NCBI GenBank assembly: GCA_022496205.1
Contig: WTXD01000303.1
Location: forward strand, 1-12,922
DNA from: Gloeopeniophorella convolvens
Lineage: Eukaryota; Basidiomycota; Agaricomycetes; Russulales
DNA length: 12,922 nt
Reading direction: 5' to 3'
Shown: positions 1 through 9,000 of the stretch, one piece after another
How the letters are laid out: every line of letters begins with the position of its first letter
Position numbering within the stretch: position 1 is the stretch's first letter
The notes under the pieces: model-generated
Database searches by the model: none
What the model was told of the DNA's origin: nothing
The model's input: the letters and a program-made list of their open reading frames with translations, nothing else
Translations under genes and position numbers: made by a program

Positions 1-25
1 ACGTTGGCTGACCGGCGGACGACAG

Positions 26-158
26 TGCGGCGACTGAGTCTGAATCTTCGCAGCAAGACGGCAATGGGCGTTGGCACAGCTATTTCAGCAGTTTTCATAT
101 TTCACGGCCCCTGTCACCTGTAGACACACAGGCGACTCGGAGCGGAGAATTTAGATAA
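26..158 (+). CDS. Probable 3'-terminal exon of an unidentified gene (partial)
   Basis: A reading frame (codons from base 27) runs open to a TAA at 156-158 and gives about 43 residues rich in Ser, Gln and acidic residues at first, followed by an aromatic and Ser stretch around WHSYFSSF. Upstream the same frame is closed by TGA at 9-11, but a CTGAC branch-point-like motif (8-12) followed by CAG at 23-25 forms a good intron end, so an exon starting at 26 in phase 2 is consistent. The product is not recognised, and the composition fits a hydrophilic C-terminal tail. It could also be a chance open frame, since only 133 nt are visible and no domain can be assigned. Confidence 0.42.
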
Positions 159-1122
159 GTCGATGGTGTGATTCCCGGGAATTACTTATCATGAGGTTAC
201 TGCAGATTTTCTGGGTTAACCGATAACTGTTCGGTGTGAGACGAACTTTATTTATTTATCCACTACAATCAATATTTCTACGGGAAAGGTCCCCGGAATG
301 AAAGCCGAAACCGGGATTCGACGTCCGCCCTATATGCTCGAAACGGCAAAGGGCCATGAAATTTGAAAACTGCTGTTATAGGCTGTGGCCACGTGGCACA
401 ACGCGACGCAGACCAGCGCAGACCGGTGCCGCGTGAGCGCTGCCGGCATGGACTCGTCGACGTAACTTCCAGTCACTAACTTCAACGTTAACAGTGCTAA
501 TGAGTGCGGAACGCCGCACAGCTCCTACAGGAAGCGATAACTCCCTGAATATACTGTAACTTCATCCATGGGCAGCAATCACTCTCCCGCCAGAAGCATA
601 TTGGGTGTCTGCCTTTCTTATTAGGCTACTGTTATGGGACGGAACTTCTGGGTTCTCTTAACGCGGCCACCGCAGTCGCTTTTGTTGGAATCGCATCGAC
701 GAGGATCAGGTGCGTGGGGCTGCTGTCTTTCCCTCCGGAATCGCTCATGACCTATTGATGCACTGACCCATCATCTAGAAACCGCGAGGTTGGTCTCTCT
801 CTATGATCTGTAGTGGATTTCACAGACGCGTCAGAGCTCTGCAATGACTGTATACTTTGGACATGGCTTATTTCAAACGTCACCTCTTCTTGATCCGGAA
901 GTCCCATCCAACCTTTTTTCGTAGCAGCGTAACTCCAGCACGGAAGGTACGCTGTAACTCCCTTGTGATTCTGCACTGCTGTGGCGTACCCCAGTTCCTA
1001 CTCGGGTCCATGCATCCTGTCGATATATAAACCTACTGTATGTACCATGGGACGCTATTATGACCGCTCTTTCCGCCGCACAACGTCCCTGAGCCCTCCT
1101 CTCGCCGGTCACCGACTACGCT
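159..1122. other. Intergenic region upstream of the first paralogue
   Basis: I see no convincing gene here: the open frames on the minus strand at 752-1112 lack any recognisable motif and have shadow-like composition. Visible items are a TTTATTTATTTA stretch near 248, plausibly within the 3' UTR region of the preceding gene, a perfect 10-nt palindrome GCCACGTGGC at 388-397 with a CACGTG E-box core, and a TATA box near the right end. Functional use of the E-box is inference only. Confidence 0.5.
1024..1030 (+). promoter_or_regulatory. TATA box of the first paralogue
   Basis: TATATAA lies 93 bp before the ATG at 1123. Initiation about 30 bp downstream would leave a 5' UTR of about 60-65 nt. 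An ATG in good context at 1047 falls before that point, while a short 10-codon upstream ORF (1060-1092) could be included in the mRNA. Confidence 0.5.
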
Positions 1123-2437
1123 ATGCCTTTCACTTCATCCGCTGTGAAGCATGAGCCAGAGTATGCTCTCGATCAATGCAACCTATCCATTTGCGTCATC
1201 TCCGAACAAGGAGAGCTCAAGCCAGAGGCACCCATAGGACTAGCGCACAATGTGGAAGGGGGTTGCAAGGTCTCTGTGTCCTTCGCGTCATCGCCTGGTT
1301 TAGTAAGACGGTAATGCCCTAACTTTCAAGCTCTCCTCCTGATGGTCTCTTCTCAGGAATATCGGCTGTTTGTACGCAATTACGGCGTCTTCGACGCGAG
1401 TGCAGACATTATGGTCGATGAATTTCCTCTCGGAAAGTGGTTGATCGCGCGTGAGCCCAAAGCGTGGCACAACATAGGCTGCGGCTTTGTCCTGAGATTT
1501 CCTGGTCTTCGAGAGACAGGTGCGATCTTGTACGTTTAACTACTGAAAGCCCATTAATACGGAACTGGAAAAAGATTTCCCCGAGCCTAGGCAGCCGAGA
1601 CCACCAGCATCGAGATACAGTTTCGCTATCTCCTCAAATTACCAGAGGGGGCGGGGAAGGCTGGGTTTACACCCGTTAGAGTGCGCCGACCAACCTCAGA
1701 TGATGGCCCAGGCTACATTGCGTGAGTTATCCATACCGGCAGGATCCACTAGCGGGTCGTGAACGGTGACTCATTTTTGCAGACTTACCGACGATACAAT
1801 GTTGAGCAAATTCGAGATGATCCAGGACACACCGTTTCTGAATCTCGTTCTCTCGTTCAAGCCTCCGGAATATGGCGAGGTGTCCATGACAGCGCCGATC
1901 GTACCTACTCCGCCTGCATCGGAAACCCCTGCGTCGAAGAGACTGCCTGCACTGGAAACGGGATTCGTATTACCCACTAACCACGCCGGGCCCCGGGCTA
2001 GCGAGGCGCGATCCCCAGTAGGCTCGACATCCTCCGAAAGCAGCTCTGCAGTCAGCTCTCATTCTATCAGTGAGGTTAGTGTCGCCGTATCCAAGGCTCA
2101 TTTATGCTCACCTGAGCTTTACATGACACGGCATACTTCGATTAAGATGTCAGATATTGAACTCGACGATGAGTTATCGGAACACAAGAGTTCTCACCTC
2201 CTTGTCCCCGCAAGGCTCTCGCTGCACTCCTGGAGCAAGGTCCCCATCGATGATTTCTGCCGCAGGTACCAGCTGCCTGACGACATTCTACCTGTACTGG
2301 CGGAAATGAACATCAAAAGCGCGCTCAACCTCTCTAGGCTTTACCTTCGCGACTTGAGCCAGCATGGTATGGCTTTCAGGTCTGTCAACATGCTGCGCGT
2401 GGCGGTAGCCCGATTCTCGTCCGATTCCAAGCCATAA
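1123..2437 (+). CDS. Unrecognised basidiomycete protein, tandem paralogue A
   Basis: Exons inferred at 1123-1302, 1357-1519, 1595-1721, 1783-2074 and 2147-2437, giving about 350 aa. I do not recognise the family. Residues 1-60 (exon 1, 180 nt) and 61-114 match the downstream paralogue closely, including GKWLIAREPKAWHNIGCG, and their alternating hydrophobic pattern suggests a beta-rich domain (inference). A Ser/Pro/Thr-rich linker follows (about 180-254). The last ~60 residues (FCRRYQLPDDILPVL to NMLRVAVARF) look like a helical SAM-like bundle. No signal peptide or membrane segment is seen. Intron 1 (GTAAGA...CTAAC...CAG) and intron 3 (GTGAGT...GCAG) are supported by the paralogue. Intron 2 (1520-1594) is the least certain; an alternative is GTACGT at 1530 to CAG near 1607. 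Intron 4 (2075-2146) is 72 nt, stopless and in frame, with an AAG acceptor, so it may be retained, giving 374 aa. Confidence 0.72.
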
Positions 2438-2452
2438 GCCGATTGACACGGT

Positions 2453-2474
2453 ATGCAAGGTTGCATCCTTGCGT
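2453..2474 (+). other. Hairpin just downstream of paralogue A
   Basis: ATGCAAGG and CCTTGCGT pair over 8 bp (one G-T) around the 6-nt loop TTGCAT, 16 nt after the TAA stop. It would sit in the 3' UTR. A role in 3'-end formation or mRNA stability is only a guess. Confidence 0.35.
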
Positions 2475-2734
2475 ATCATGATGCCAGATACGTGACCGTG
2501 AAAGTTCAGGCTCTGACGTTGCCTTATTTATCGCCTGGATCTATGTATGATGCCTGGACACAAGTACCCCAATTACGCTGTATTCCCGTTATGTATCCTT
2601 ACCCTGATGAATGTAAGACAGACTGGCGCTGATCCAAGTTTTGGTATTTGCATGGTAGGCCTAGGCCTGGACAACTGAGAGGTGGGCACTGGCGGGCCGG
2701 TTGTTCGCGGTCGTGATCCTTCTCCTTTCAGAGC

Positions 2735-2930
2735 AGTCCGGAGCGGTACCACCCGCAACCGTTTCCCGGCACAGCACTCATATCTTATTCATATGTACAT
2801 ACCTAGATCATAACCATATCCCCGACCCATAACTGTCGTAGATACTCGACGATCGCGTCTTAGTGTAGCATCACTTGCTGCGGTATACAAATGCAGATAA
2901 AAATTTAAAAAAAGTAGTCCGGAGCGGACT
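2735..2930. repeat. 12-bp direct repeats, right copy palindromic
   Basis: AGTCCGGAGCGG occurs at 2735-2746 and again, exactly, at 2916-2927, 181 bp apart. The right copy extends to AGTCCGGAGCGGACT (2916-2930), a 6-bp inverted repeat around GAG, directly after an A-rich run (2900-2913). This could be the footprint of a small non-autonomous element or of a recombination event. No transposase and no longer terminal repeats are visible. Confidence 0.4.
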
Positions 2931-2954
2931 CTGATCCCGGCCGGCGGCATTCGG

Positions 2955-2978
2955 TCTCCGAACCTCTCTCCGAACCTC
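2955..2978. repeat. Perfect tandem 12-mer, two copies
   Basis: TCTCCGAACCTC is repeated twice head to tail without mismatch. It is a simple local duplication in intergenic DNA, 24 bp after the palindrome of the preceding repeat. Confidence 0.7.
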
Positions 2979-3957
2979 GCGGGGAAATGTCCACTCAGGC
3001 TGCTGACCACCACTGTCGTACTGTGAAAGGCTCCTCCCTCTACTAATTCCATCCCAAATAACAGGGATACTTTGGGAGATACGGGAGCGACTCTCTGACA
3101 GCGAAACCGTGATGAGCGCTCGATGTCCGCAGCAAGTGGTACTTGGAACCTGCCAGAGAGCATGCGCCCTACACCTGCGTGGCCTCGTCCCTAGCCTCCG
3201 AGACGCTTGAACAATTCCCATATTGCATGGCGTCTATACTTCTATCGGGTGTTATTACCAAGCTCGCGCTCGTCACTTGAGCGCGCTCGTCTTCGGTACG
3301 TTGCTATCTCGTCACTCGCTCGCTCACTGCAGATTAGATATGGCAACCGCCTATCCGACCACCCAGGAAAGTTGCATACGATACCCTGGGTATCTCACGG
3401 GCCCATAAGCGCAGCTTAACAGGCGATACGGTAGACTTGACTGCGGTGATGGATCTCTCGGCTCGGCTCATTTTGATGGGATCGAGCAAGACATCTTTCT
3501 GTATTGTTGCATCTGGCCACGTCAAGGCCTTCAAGACCGCATGGAGGGGTTCACGACTGTATCTGACCCTTTTAGAAACCAAGCGACTGCCCGTACTTGT
3601 CAGCTTGTCCTAGTGTATGGAAGGCATGATGGTGGCTAACCACTTCGGTGCTTCGGAATGTCACACTGCCCATCTCTATTCACTGATTGGCGAAGACCTC
3701 TTATCATCTGGCATCAGAGTCTTGTCCTACTCGGCATCTTTGGCTTGACATCTTCAACTCTAACCCTCTAACCCTGTATTGGGTCGCTCTTTGCTAGAGG
3801 TTCTGGGGCTCGCCGGAGCCTTTCTCCATTCGGTGTTGTCATTTTCCTGTCTTCACCGCGCATCGCTCGTGATTTTATACCTCTGCGACGTCTCTATGTT
3901 TGCAATGGGCTGTGTCCAAATCACTGTCCTGTTTATGTTCATGCCTGTTGTCTAGAT

Positions 3958-4017
3958 GTAAACCATTTCGCTATAAGTTCGAGAACTAAGATGAGCTCCT
4001 TCCCTTTGTCCCTACAG
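3958..4017 (+). promoter_or_regulatory. Possible 5'-UTR intron or TATA region of paralogue B
   Basis: GTAAAC at 3958, ACTAAG near 3985 and a pyrimidine-rich tract ending CCCTACAG at 4017 would make a 60-nt intron in the 5' UTR. Alternatively TATAAG at 3972-3977 acts as the TATA box, 77 bp before the ATG at 4049. Either reading keeps the out-of-frame ATG at 3991 (an ORF overlapping the main start) out of the mature mRNA. The two readings exclude each other, and I cannot decide between them. Confidence 0.35.
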
Positions 4018-4048
4018 CGTCTTTCGTCTTCTCCTTGTGTATTAACCT

Positions 4049-5497
4049 ATGTCTTGTGTCTCAAGTGCTGAGCATCACGAACCTGAATATGCCGTCGAGG
4101 AATGTGCTTTCGCTCTCTGCATTATATCCGAAAACAGCGAACTCAGGCCAGAAGGACAACCGGAGAGAGTCCACGAAACCGCAGGTGGCTGCAAGGTTTT
4201 AATCACCTTCGCCGGTGCACCAGATCAGGTAAGATTCCGGAGTACATATCTTAGATTCCCGCGCTTATGAGCCGCTCTTAGGAATACCAACTATTCATTC
4301 GCAATTATGGAGTCCTTGAAGCTAGTGCGGACGTATCCATTGGGGAAAAGCACCTCGGCAAATGGTTGGTTGCGCGTGAACCAAAGGCTTGGCACAATAT
4401 AGGCTGTGGTAACGTGCTGAAGTTTCCTAGTCTTCAGGAAGACCGTAAGGCAGCTTCTAAACCCCAAGTGCTTCATATGGATCACGAAATATATACAGAT
4501 TCGGAACATACTCAGACGACAAGGGTTGAGATACGGTTCCACTACCTCTTCCAACTGCCGAGGGAAGCAGAGCGGCTGGGCTTTGCACCTGTTATCGTGG
4601 CTGAGCCGACCCCAAATGACGGACCAGGATACATGTCGTGAGTACTTTCCTTAACGGAATTAATCAGTGTATCGCAGACAATAACTACTACAGGCCAAAT
4701 AATCACCTAATGCAAAGCAAGTTCGAGGTGGTGCATGAAACGCCGCTGTTGACCTTCGTCATCTCGTTCAAGCCTCCCCCGGTTAATGACACCGGAGACA
4801 CAGCCTCAAAAGAACGGGCTGCGTCTGCAGCATATGCAGAAACCTTGGCCGAGCCGAGTAGCTTACCCGAGTCATCGGACGCAAACGCGTTATCGAATGC
4901 ACAACCTCTCAGACCTCAGTCGCCCACAAACAGCGATACTGTTTCCTACCACACGGCCCCTGATGAAACGTCTACCTCCTCAGCTGTCTCCACCTTGTTC
5001 ACAGCTCCATCCGGTTCGACTCCTCCGTCTACGTCTATATACGTCAGTGCGCCATCCATCGTCTCTTCTGCTAGTTCTACCGTGGTTGAAGCTACCAGGA
5101 CCCGTCCTATTAGCGAGGTTTGTGCCCTTAGTTCCTCTAAATGCGTCTCTGCATCTTCGTCGGTCGTGCTTGCTTACTGGATCGGTCTCATTTGCAGATG
5201 TCGAGCAAAGATATTGAGGAAGTGCTATCGGAGTACAAGGACACCGATTCCCTTCTTCCAGCCTCGATCCTGCCAAGGGGCCCTGACGGAAAGGAGTCCG
5301 TCAGGAGCTTTTGCTCCTTTTATCACCTGCCAGAGACAGATATTTTACCTGTGCTGGAACGGATGGCGATCAACAACCGCTACGGGCTCCTTCGCCTTCG
5401 CGTCGGGAAACTTCGGGAAAAAGGAATGAAGAACGAGCATATCAACATGTTGCGCCTAGCGGTTATCCGATGGGCTGCTGGCGGTGACAGCTCGTGA
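4049..5497 (+). CDS. Unrecognised basidiomycete protein, tandem paralogue B
   Basis: Exons inferred at 4049-4228, 4282-4637, 4694-5117 and 5198-5497, giving 419 aa. Exon 1 is 180 nt, exactly as in paralogue A. Conserved parts are HEPEYA near the N-terminus, GGCK before intron 1, GKWLVAREPKAWHNIGCG in exon 2, and a VEIRFHYLFQLP...GPGYM segment. Residues ~200-320 form a Ser/Thr/Pro-rich, probably disordered linker, longer than in A. Exon 4 (321-419) ends in a helical SAM-like segment (about 354-414: FCSFYHLPETDILPVL to NMLRLAVIRW). The last intron (80 nt, GTTTGT...TTGCAG) is not a multiple of three and must be removed to keep the frame. The 71-nt GTAAGG...CTCAG stretch at 4445-4515 looks like an intron, but removing it breaks the frame, so I keep it as coding. 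Function unknown; SAM-like folds usually mediate protein or RNA contacts (family knowledge). Confidence 0.8.
5282..5318 (+). repeat. Two adjacent perfect hairpins inside exon 4 of paralogue B
   Basis: CCTGACGGA (5282-5290) and TCCGTCAGG (5297-5305) pair over 9 bp around AAGGAG. The overlapping AGGAGC (5303-5308) and GCTCCT (5313-5318) pair over 6 bp around TTTT. Both lie in coding sequence and are absent at the equivalent place in paralogue A. Confidence 0.6.
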
Positions 5498-6019
5498 TGA
5501 GATCGGCCAACGGGTCGTCCCCAGCGTCTGGCTTGGATGTAGGTTCATATGAATCTACGATGCTACATAATGGACACATCGAAGATAATAGACGTAGAAC
5601 GGTAGTTGTAGGTTCGGGGAGCTTGCGTTTGCTCCTTTCTTGATCGACTATTCGATTACCCCATGCACTGTAACGATATGCATACAATCATGTATTTTTT
5701 CGGATGTATTTCTGGCATCGAGCGTTCGAACGTATGCGCCGCTCTTCGTGGGCAGTGATGGGATGGTCTTCTTACGCAACGAATATTACGTATGCACCGG
5801 GAGCATTCAGGCGCGGTTCGGCTTCCGGGCTTAGCCCGACTTTCTTTCTCTCATCGCCCTCTCCTCGACTCTCACCGTCTCCTCCTACGCGAGAGTATCT
5901 CTCGGGGTTCACCTTCTTCCAACAGACCGCCCTCAAGGTGTCAAGGCGTTTGGCCTCAAACGTGCACGCACGCGGACTCAACGACGAGCAAGTCTGAATC
6001 GGATTCGGAGTAACGCGTC
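5498..6019. other. Intergenic region, presumed promoter of the ABC transporter gene
   Basis: About 520 bp without a supported gene. The left half holds the hairpin described separately, and 5843-5890 is strongly pyrimidine-rich (CT tracts), as is common before fungal transcription starts. No clear TATA box is seen. An in-frame TAA at 6011-6013 limits the transporter start to 6020 or later. Confidence 0.5.
5618..5638 (+). repeat. 3'-flank copy of the GGAGC/GCTCC hairpin
   Basis: GGAGCTT, then GCGT, then TTGCTCCTTT. The 17 outer bases equal the contiguous stretch 5304-5320 within exon 4, with four extra loop bases. It lies 121 nt after the stop codon and resembles a stem followed by a T-rich tail. 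Whether it belongs to the 3' UTR is not known. Confidence 0.5.
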
Positions 6020-9000
6020 ATGCTCGGGTTGCACCTGCGCGGCCTTGCTGTGTCCGCAGGTCCCTGCAGTGCGCGGAGGGCCTCCTCCATGCGCGTCTCA
6101 TTCGCGCACTCGTCAGCGAGTGGGAGGTACCGACCGTGGCCCGCGTACGCCACGCGAGGGTTCACAATGAGCGCGGTCACCCGCACACCCCCGGCTCAAT
6201 CCGTACCGTCACCGCCTTCTTCGCCTTCGTCAGCGCCGCCGCCGGCACGCCGTTCCATCTTCTCCCGCTTCCTTCCATCGCCGGTCACGTCTGGCGATGG
6301 CAAGTCCACCTCGTCATCGTTCCGCAAAATTGTCTCGCTTGCGAGACCGGAGCGACGTCCACTGACGACCGCCATCGGGCTGTTACTGGTTTCGTCGTCC
6401 GTGTCGATGAGCATCCCTTTTACTGTTGGGAAGTTGATCGACTACTTTACGACTGCGAATCCGGTATGCCTGTGCCTTGGTCTTGGCTCAGTCAGCTACT
6501 TACCATACCTCCACCGACAGACGATACCATATGGTCTATCACTAACACAAGCGAGCATTGGCCTTCTTCTTGTGTTCACTATTGGCGGCGTTTGCAATGC
6601 TGGGCGCGCGTTCCTGATGCGCATGTCTGGTGCGTCAGAATACACTGCTTTGTCTGGTCAACGTCTTATACTGTGCCCAGGCCAGCGGATCGTCGCCCGG
6701 TTACGAGAGAGGACTTATGCGGCAACGCTTCGGCAGGAAGTTGAATTCGTCGAACGTGGAGAAGGCGATGCGCTCAGCCGGCTAAGCGTTGACAGCAGCA
6801 TCGTTGGAGAAAGGTGACAATACCGGGCCACCCCGTATGACATCACGCTGACCTAGGATTGAAGCGTTACCCAGAATCTTTCGGACGGTCTTCGCGCTGT
6901 TGTGATGTCGTTTGCTGGACGTACGTACCTTTCTATCAACTTCCCTGTATGTGCACCGAACGATGGAGGCAGTTGGCGCTATGCTGTACATCTCCTCGCA
7001 TCTCACCTTCCTCATGCTTGCCATTGTTCCTCCCATTTCGCTCGGCGCGGTTAGCATCTTTGTTCGCCTCCATAAATGCGTGTGCTCACGACTCAAGGCA
7101 GGTCTTCTATGGGCGATACCTGAAGAAATTGTCAAACAAGACGCAAGAAGCGCTTGGAGATATGACAAAGGTAACTTTTTGACGCCAAGATAGTTTATCC
7201 TGTTTCTAAGCGCCGCGTTTAGGTTGCACAAGAGTCACTCGCTGCTCTTCGCACCGTTCAAGTTTTCAATGCTGCGCCATATGAAGAGAAGAAGTTTTCG
7301 AACCGTGTTGACCGCGTTCTCACTCTCGCTCGGCGCGAGGCAGTCGCTAGCGGCATCTTCTTTGGCAGCACTGGTTGGAGTGGCAACGTGGCGCTGCTGG
7401 CTTTGTTGGGCTACGGTTCGTTGAATGACTGATCGTTTCTGCATAGGATTGACTGGCTATGCATATAGGAGGCTCGCTCGTAAGCCGCGGGGAGATCTCT
7501 GTGGGGGACCTCACTAGCCTTCTTATGTACACTGTCTATGTGGGCAGTGGCCTGCAGATGTTGACGTGGGTGCCGTCCCATACATTGCTCCTCCTCGACC
7601 TGTCCCTCACATGGTATGATTACACCCTAGATCCTTCTTCGTAAGCACATACTTTTCAACGTCACCGTAATCATTAACAACGGATCCTAGGCATCCATCA
7701 TGCGCGGAGTCGGCGCTGGGACGCGCATCTTCGAACTCCTTGACAGGCGACCCGCAATCCAGCCTGGCGCGGGAATCACCCTGGACCCGGCGCGGTCGGG
7801 GCCGCTGCGTTTCGAGGGCGTCGCGTTCAGCTATCCGACACGCCGCGGGGTCGAGGTGCTGAAGGATTTCAACCTCGAGGTCAAGGTTGGCGAGAGTGTT
7901 GCCATCGTGTGCGTCCAGGCCTATCCATCTTCCATCGCTCTTATGGACTGTTCCTTGGCAGTGGCAAGAGCGGAAGCGGGAAGTCTTCGGTGCACTCCTT
8001 GTTGTTGAGGTACTACGACCCTGTTCGGGGAAAGGTGACTTTCGACGGGCAGGGTGTGTTGCACAGAAGCTCTAATAGACGAGAGCTGGTCTGACTTCCT
8101 ATCGCAGACATCCGGGAATTCACGCCCGAATCATGGCGTAACATCATCGGTGTCGTCCCGCAAGACCCCGTGCTATTCACCGGCACGATTGCATCGAACA
8201 TTGCATACGGAAACGAGGATGCCACCAGGGAGCAGATCGAGGCCGCCGCACGCGAGGCGAATTGCGAGTTCGTGTGGGGACTGCCTGACGGTTTCGATAC
8301 CCATAGTAAGCGCTCTTTCCCACGCAGCAAGTTCTGGCATACTGTATGCTGACAATGGGGAATACCAGTTGGCCGGTTGAGTTTGAGTGGCGGACAGCGC
8401 CAACGCCTCGCCATTGCCCGTGCATTGCTCAAGAAGCCCGCAATTTTGGCGCTTGACGAGGCGACGAGCTCCCTGGATGCATCAGCTGAAAGACGGGTAC
8501 GTTTACATGTACAAAAATGCAGCTTGGGTCATGCTGACTGTGTGTAAGGTAAACGATGCGATCGACAAGATCCTTCATTCACGGCATACAACGTGTCTAT
8601 TTGTCGCGCATCGGCTTTCGACAATCGCTAGGGCTGAGCGGATAGTTGTACTTGAGGGTACGTCAAGAGGTCTACTCTTTCTTAGTCGCGGACACTTATT
8701 TCATCTGTTTAGACGGACGCGTCACCGAGACTGGAACATACCGTCAACTCGTGAGTCGCTCTCATGGGCGCCTTAATACCTCGCACGTTCGCGGGCTAAT
8801 TATAATTCGTTCGCACAGGCCCAGAAAGAAGGCTCGCGTTTCCGCGCACTCATGGCGGCGCAGCTCACTGCAGCAACCAACGAGAATATCGTCGAGTCAG
8901 CTGCCGAGAATGGCAATCCCGAGGAGACCGAGGAACACGGCGAAACCGAGCACGCGGACGAGGTGCTGCTGAAGGATGAAGAGCCTCAGAGCAGCGAGCC

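Larger units (their letters stand above)
2438..4048. other. 1.6-kb intergenic region between the paralogues
   Basis: No gene is supported. Two overlapping minus-strand open frames (2789-3221) have Arg/Ser-rich shadow composition and no motif. The stretch holds several small repeats (listed separately), a GC-rich hairpin at 3266-3284 (GCGCTC/GAGCGC, 7-nt loop), a tandem CTCTAACC unit at 3758-3773 and, towards the right end, pyrimidine-rich promoter-like DNA. I saw no remnant of a third copy of the flanking gene family. Confidence 0.5.

Noticed and set aside
388..402. Short match (GTGGCACAAC) to the conserved block of the paralogues at about 394
   Set aside because: Only about 11 bases agree, and the surrounding codons do not continue the similarity; not evidence for a third copy.
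1047..1154. Upstream ORF overlapping the start of paralogue A
   Set aside because: Its ATG is only 17 bp after the TATA box, so it is probably not in the mRNA; in paralogue B the similar ORF at 3991 is removed by either promoter reading.
2789..3221. Two overlapping minus-strand open frames of 116 and 124 codons
   Set aside because: No motif, Arg/Ser-rich composition, no splice support; typical of chance frames in GC-rich DNA.
3450..3470. GGATCTCTCGGCTC near 3451 resembles the start of 5.8S rRNA
   Set aside because: Only about 14 bases match; the following sequence has none of the conserved 5.8S segments, and no 18S, ITS or 28S flanks it.
3758..3776. CTCTAACC repeated twice, telomere-like
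   Set aside because: Only two 8-nt units and not the exact CCCTAA repeat; too short to be an interstitial telomere.
4445..4515. GTAAGG...CTCAG as an intron in paralogue B
   Set aside because: It is 71 nt and joins phase 1 to phase 0, giving a stop after four codons; reading through keeps the frame.
5021..5031. GGTTCGACTCC, like the B box of a tRNA gene
   Set aside because: It lies in the coding Ser/Thr/Pro linker of paralogue B, with no A box or acceptor stem around it.
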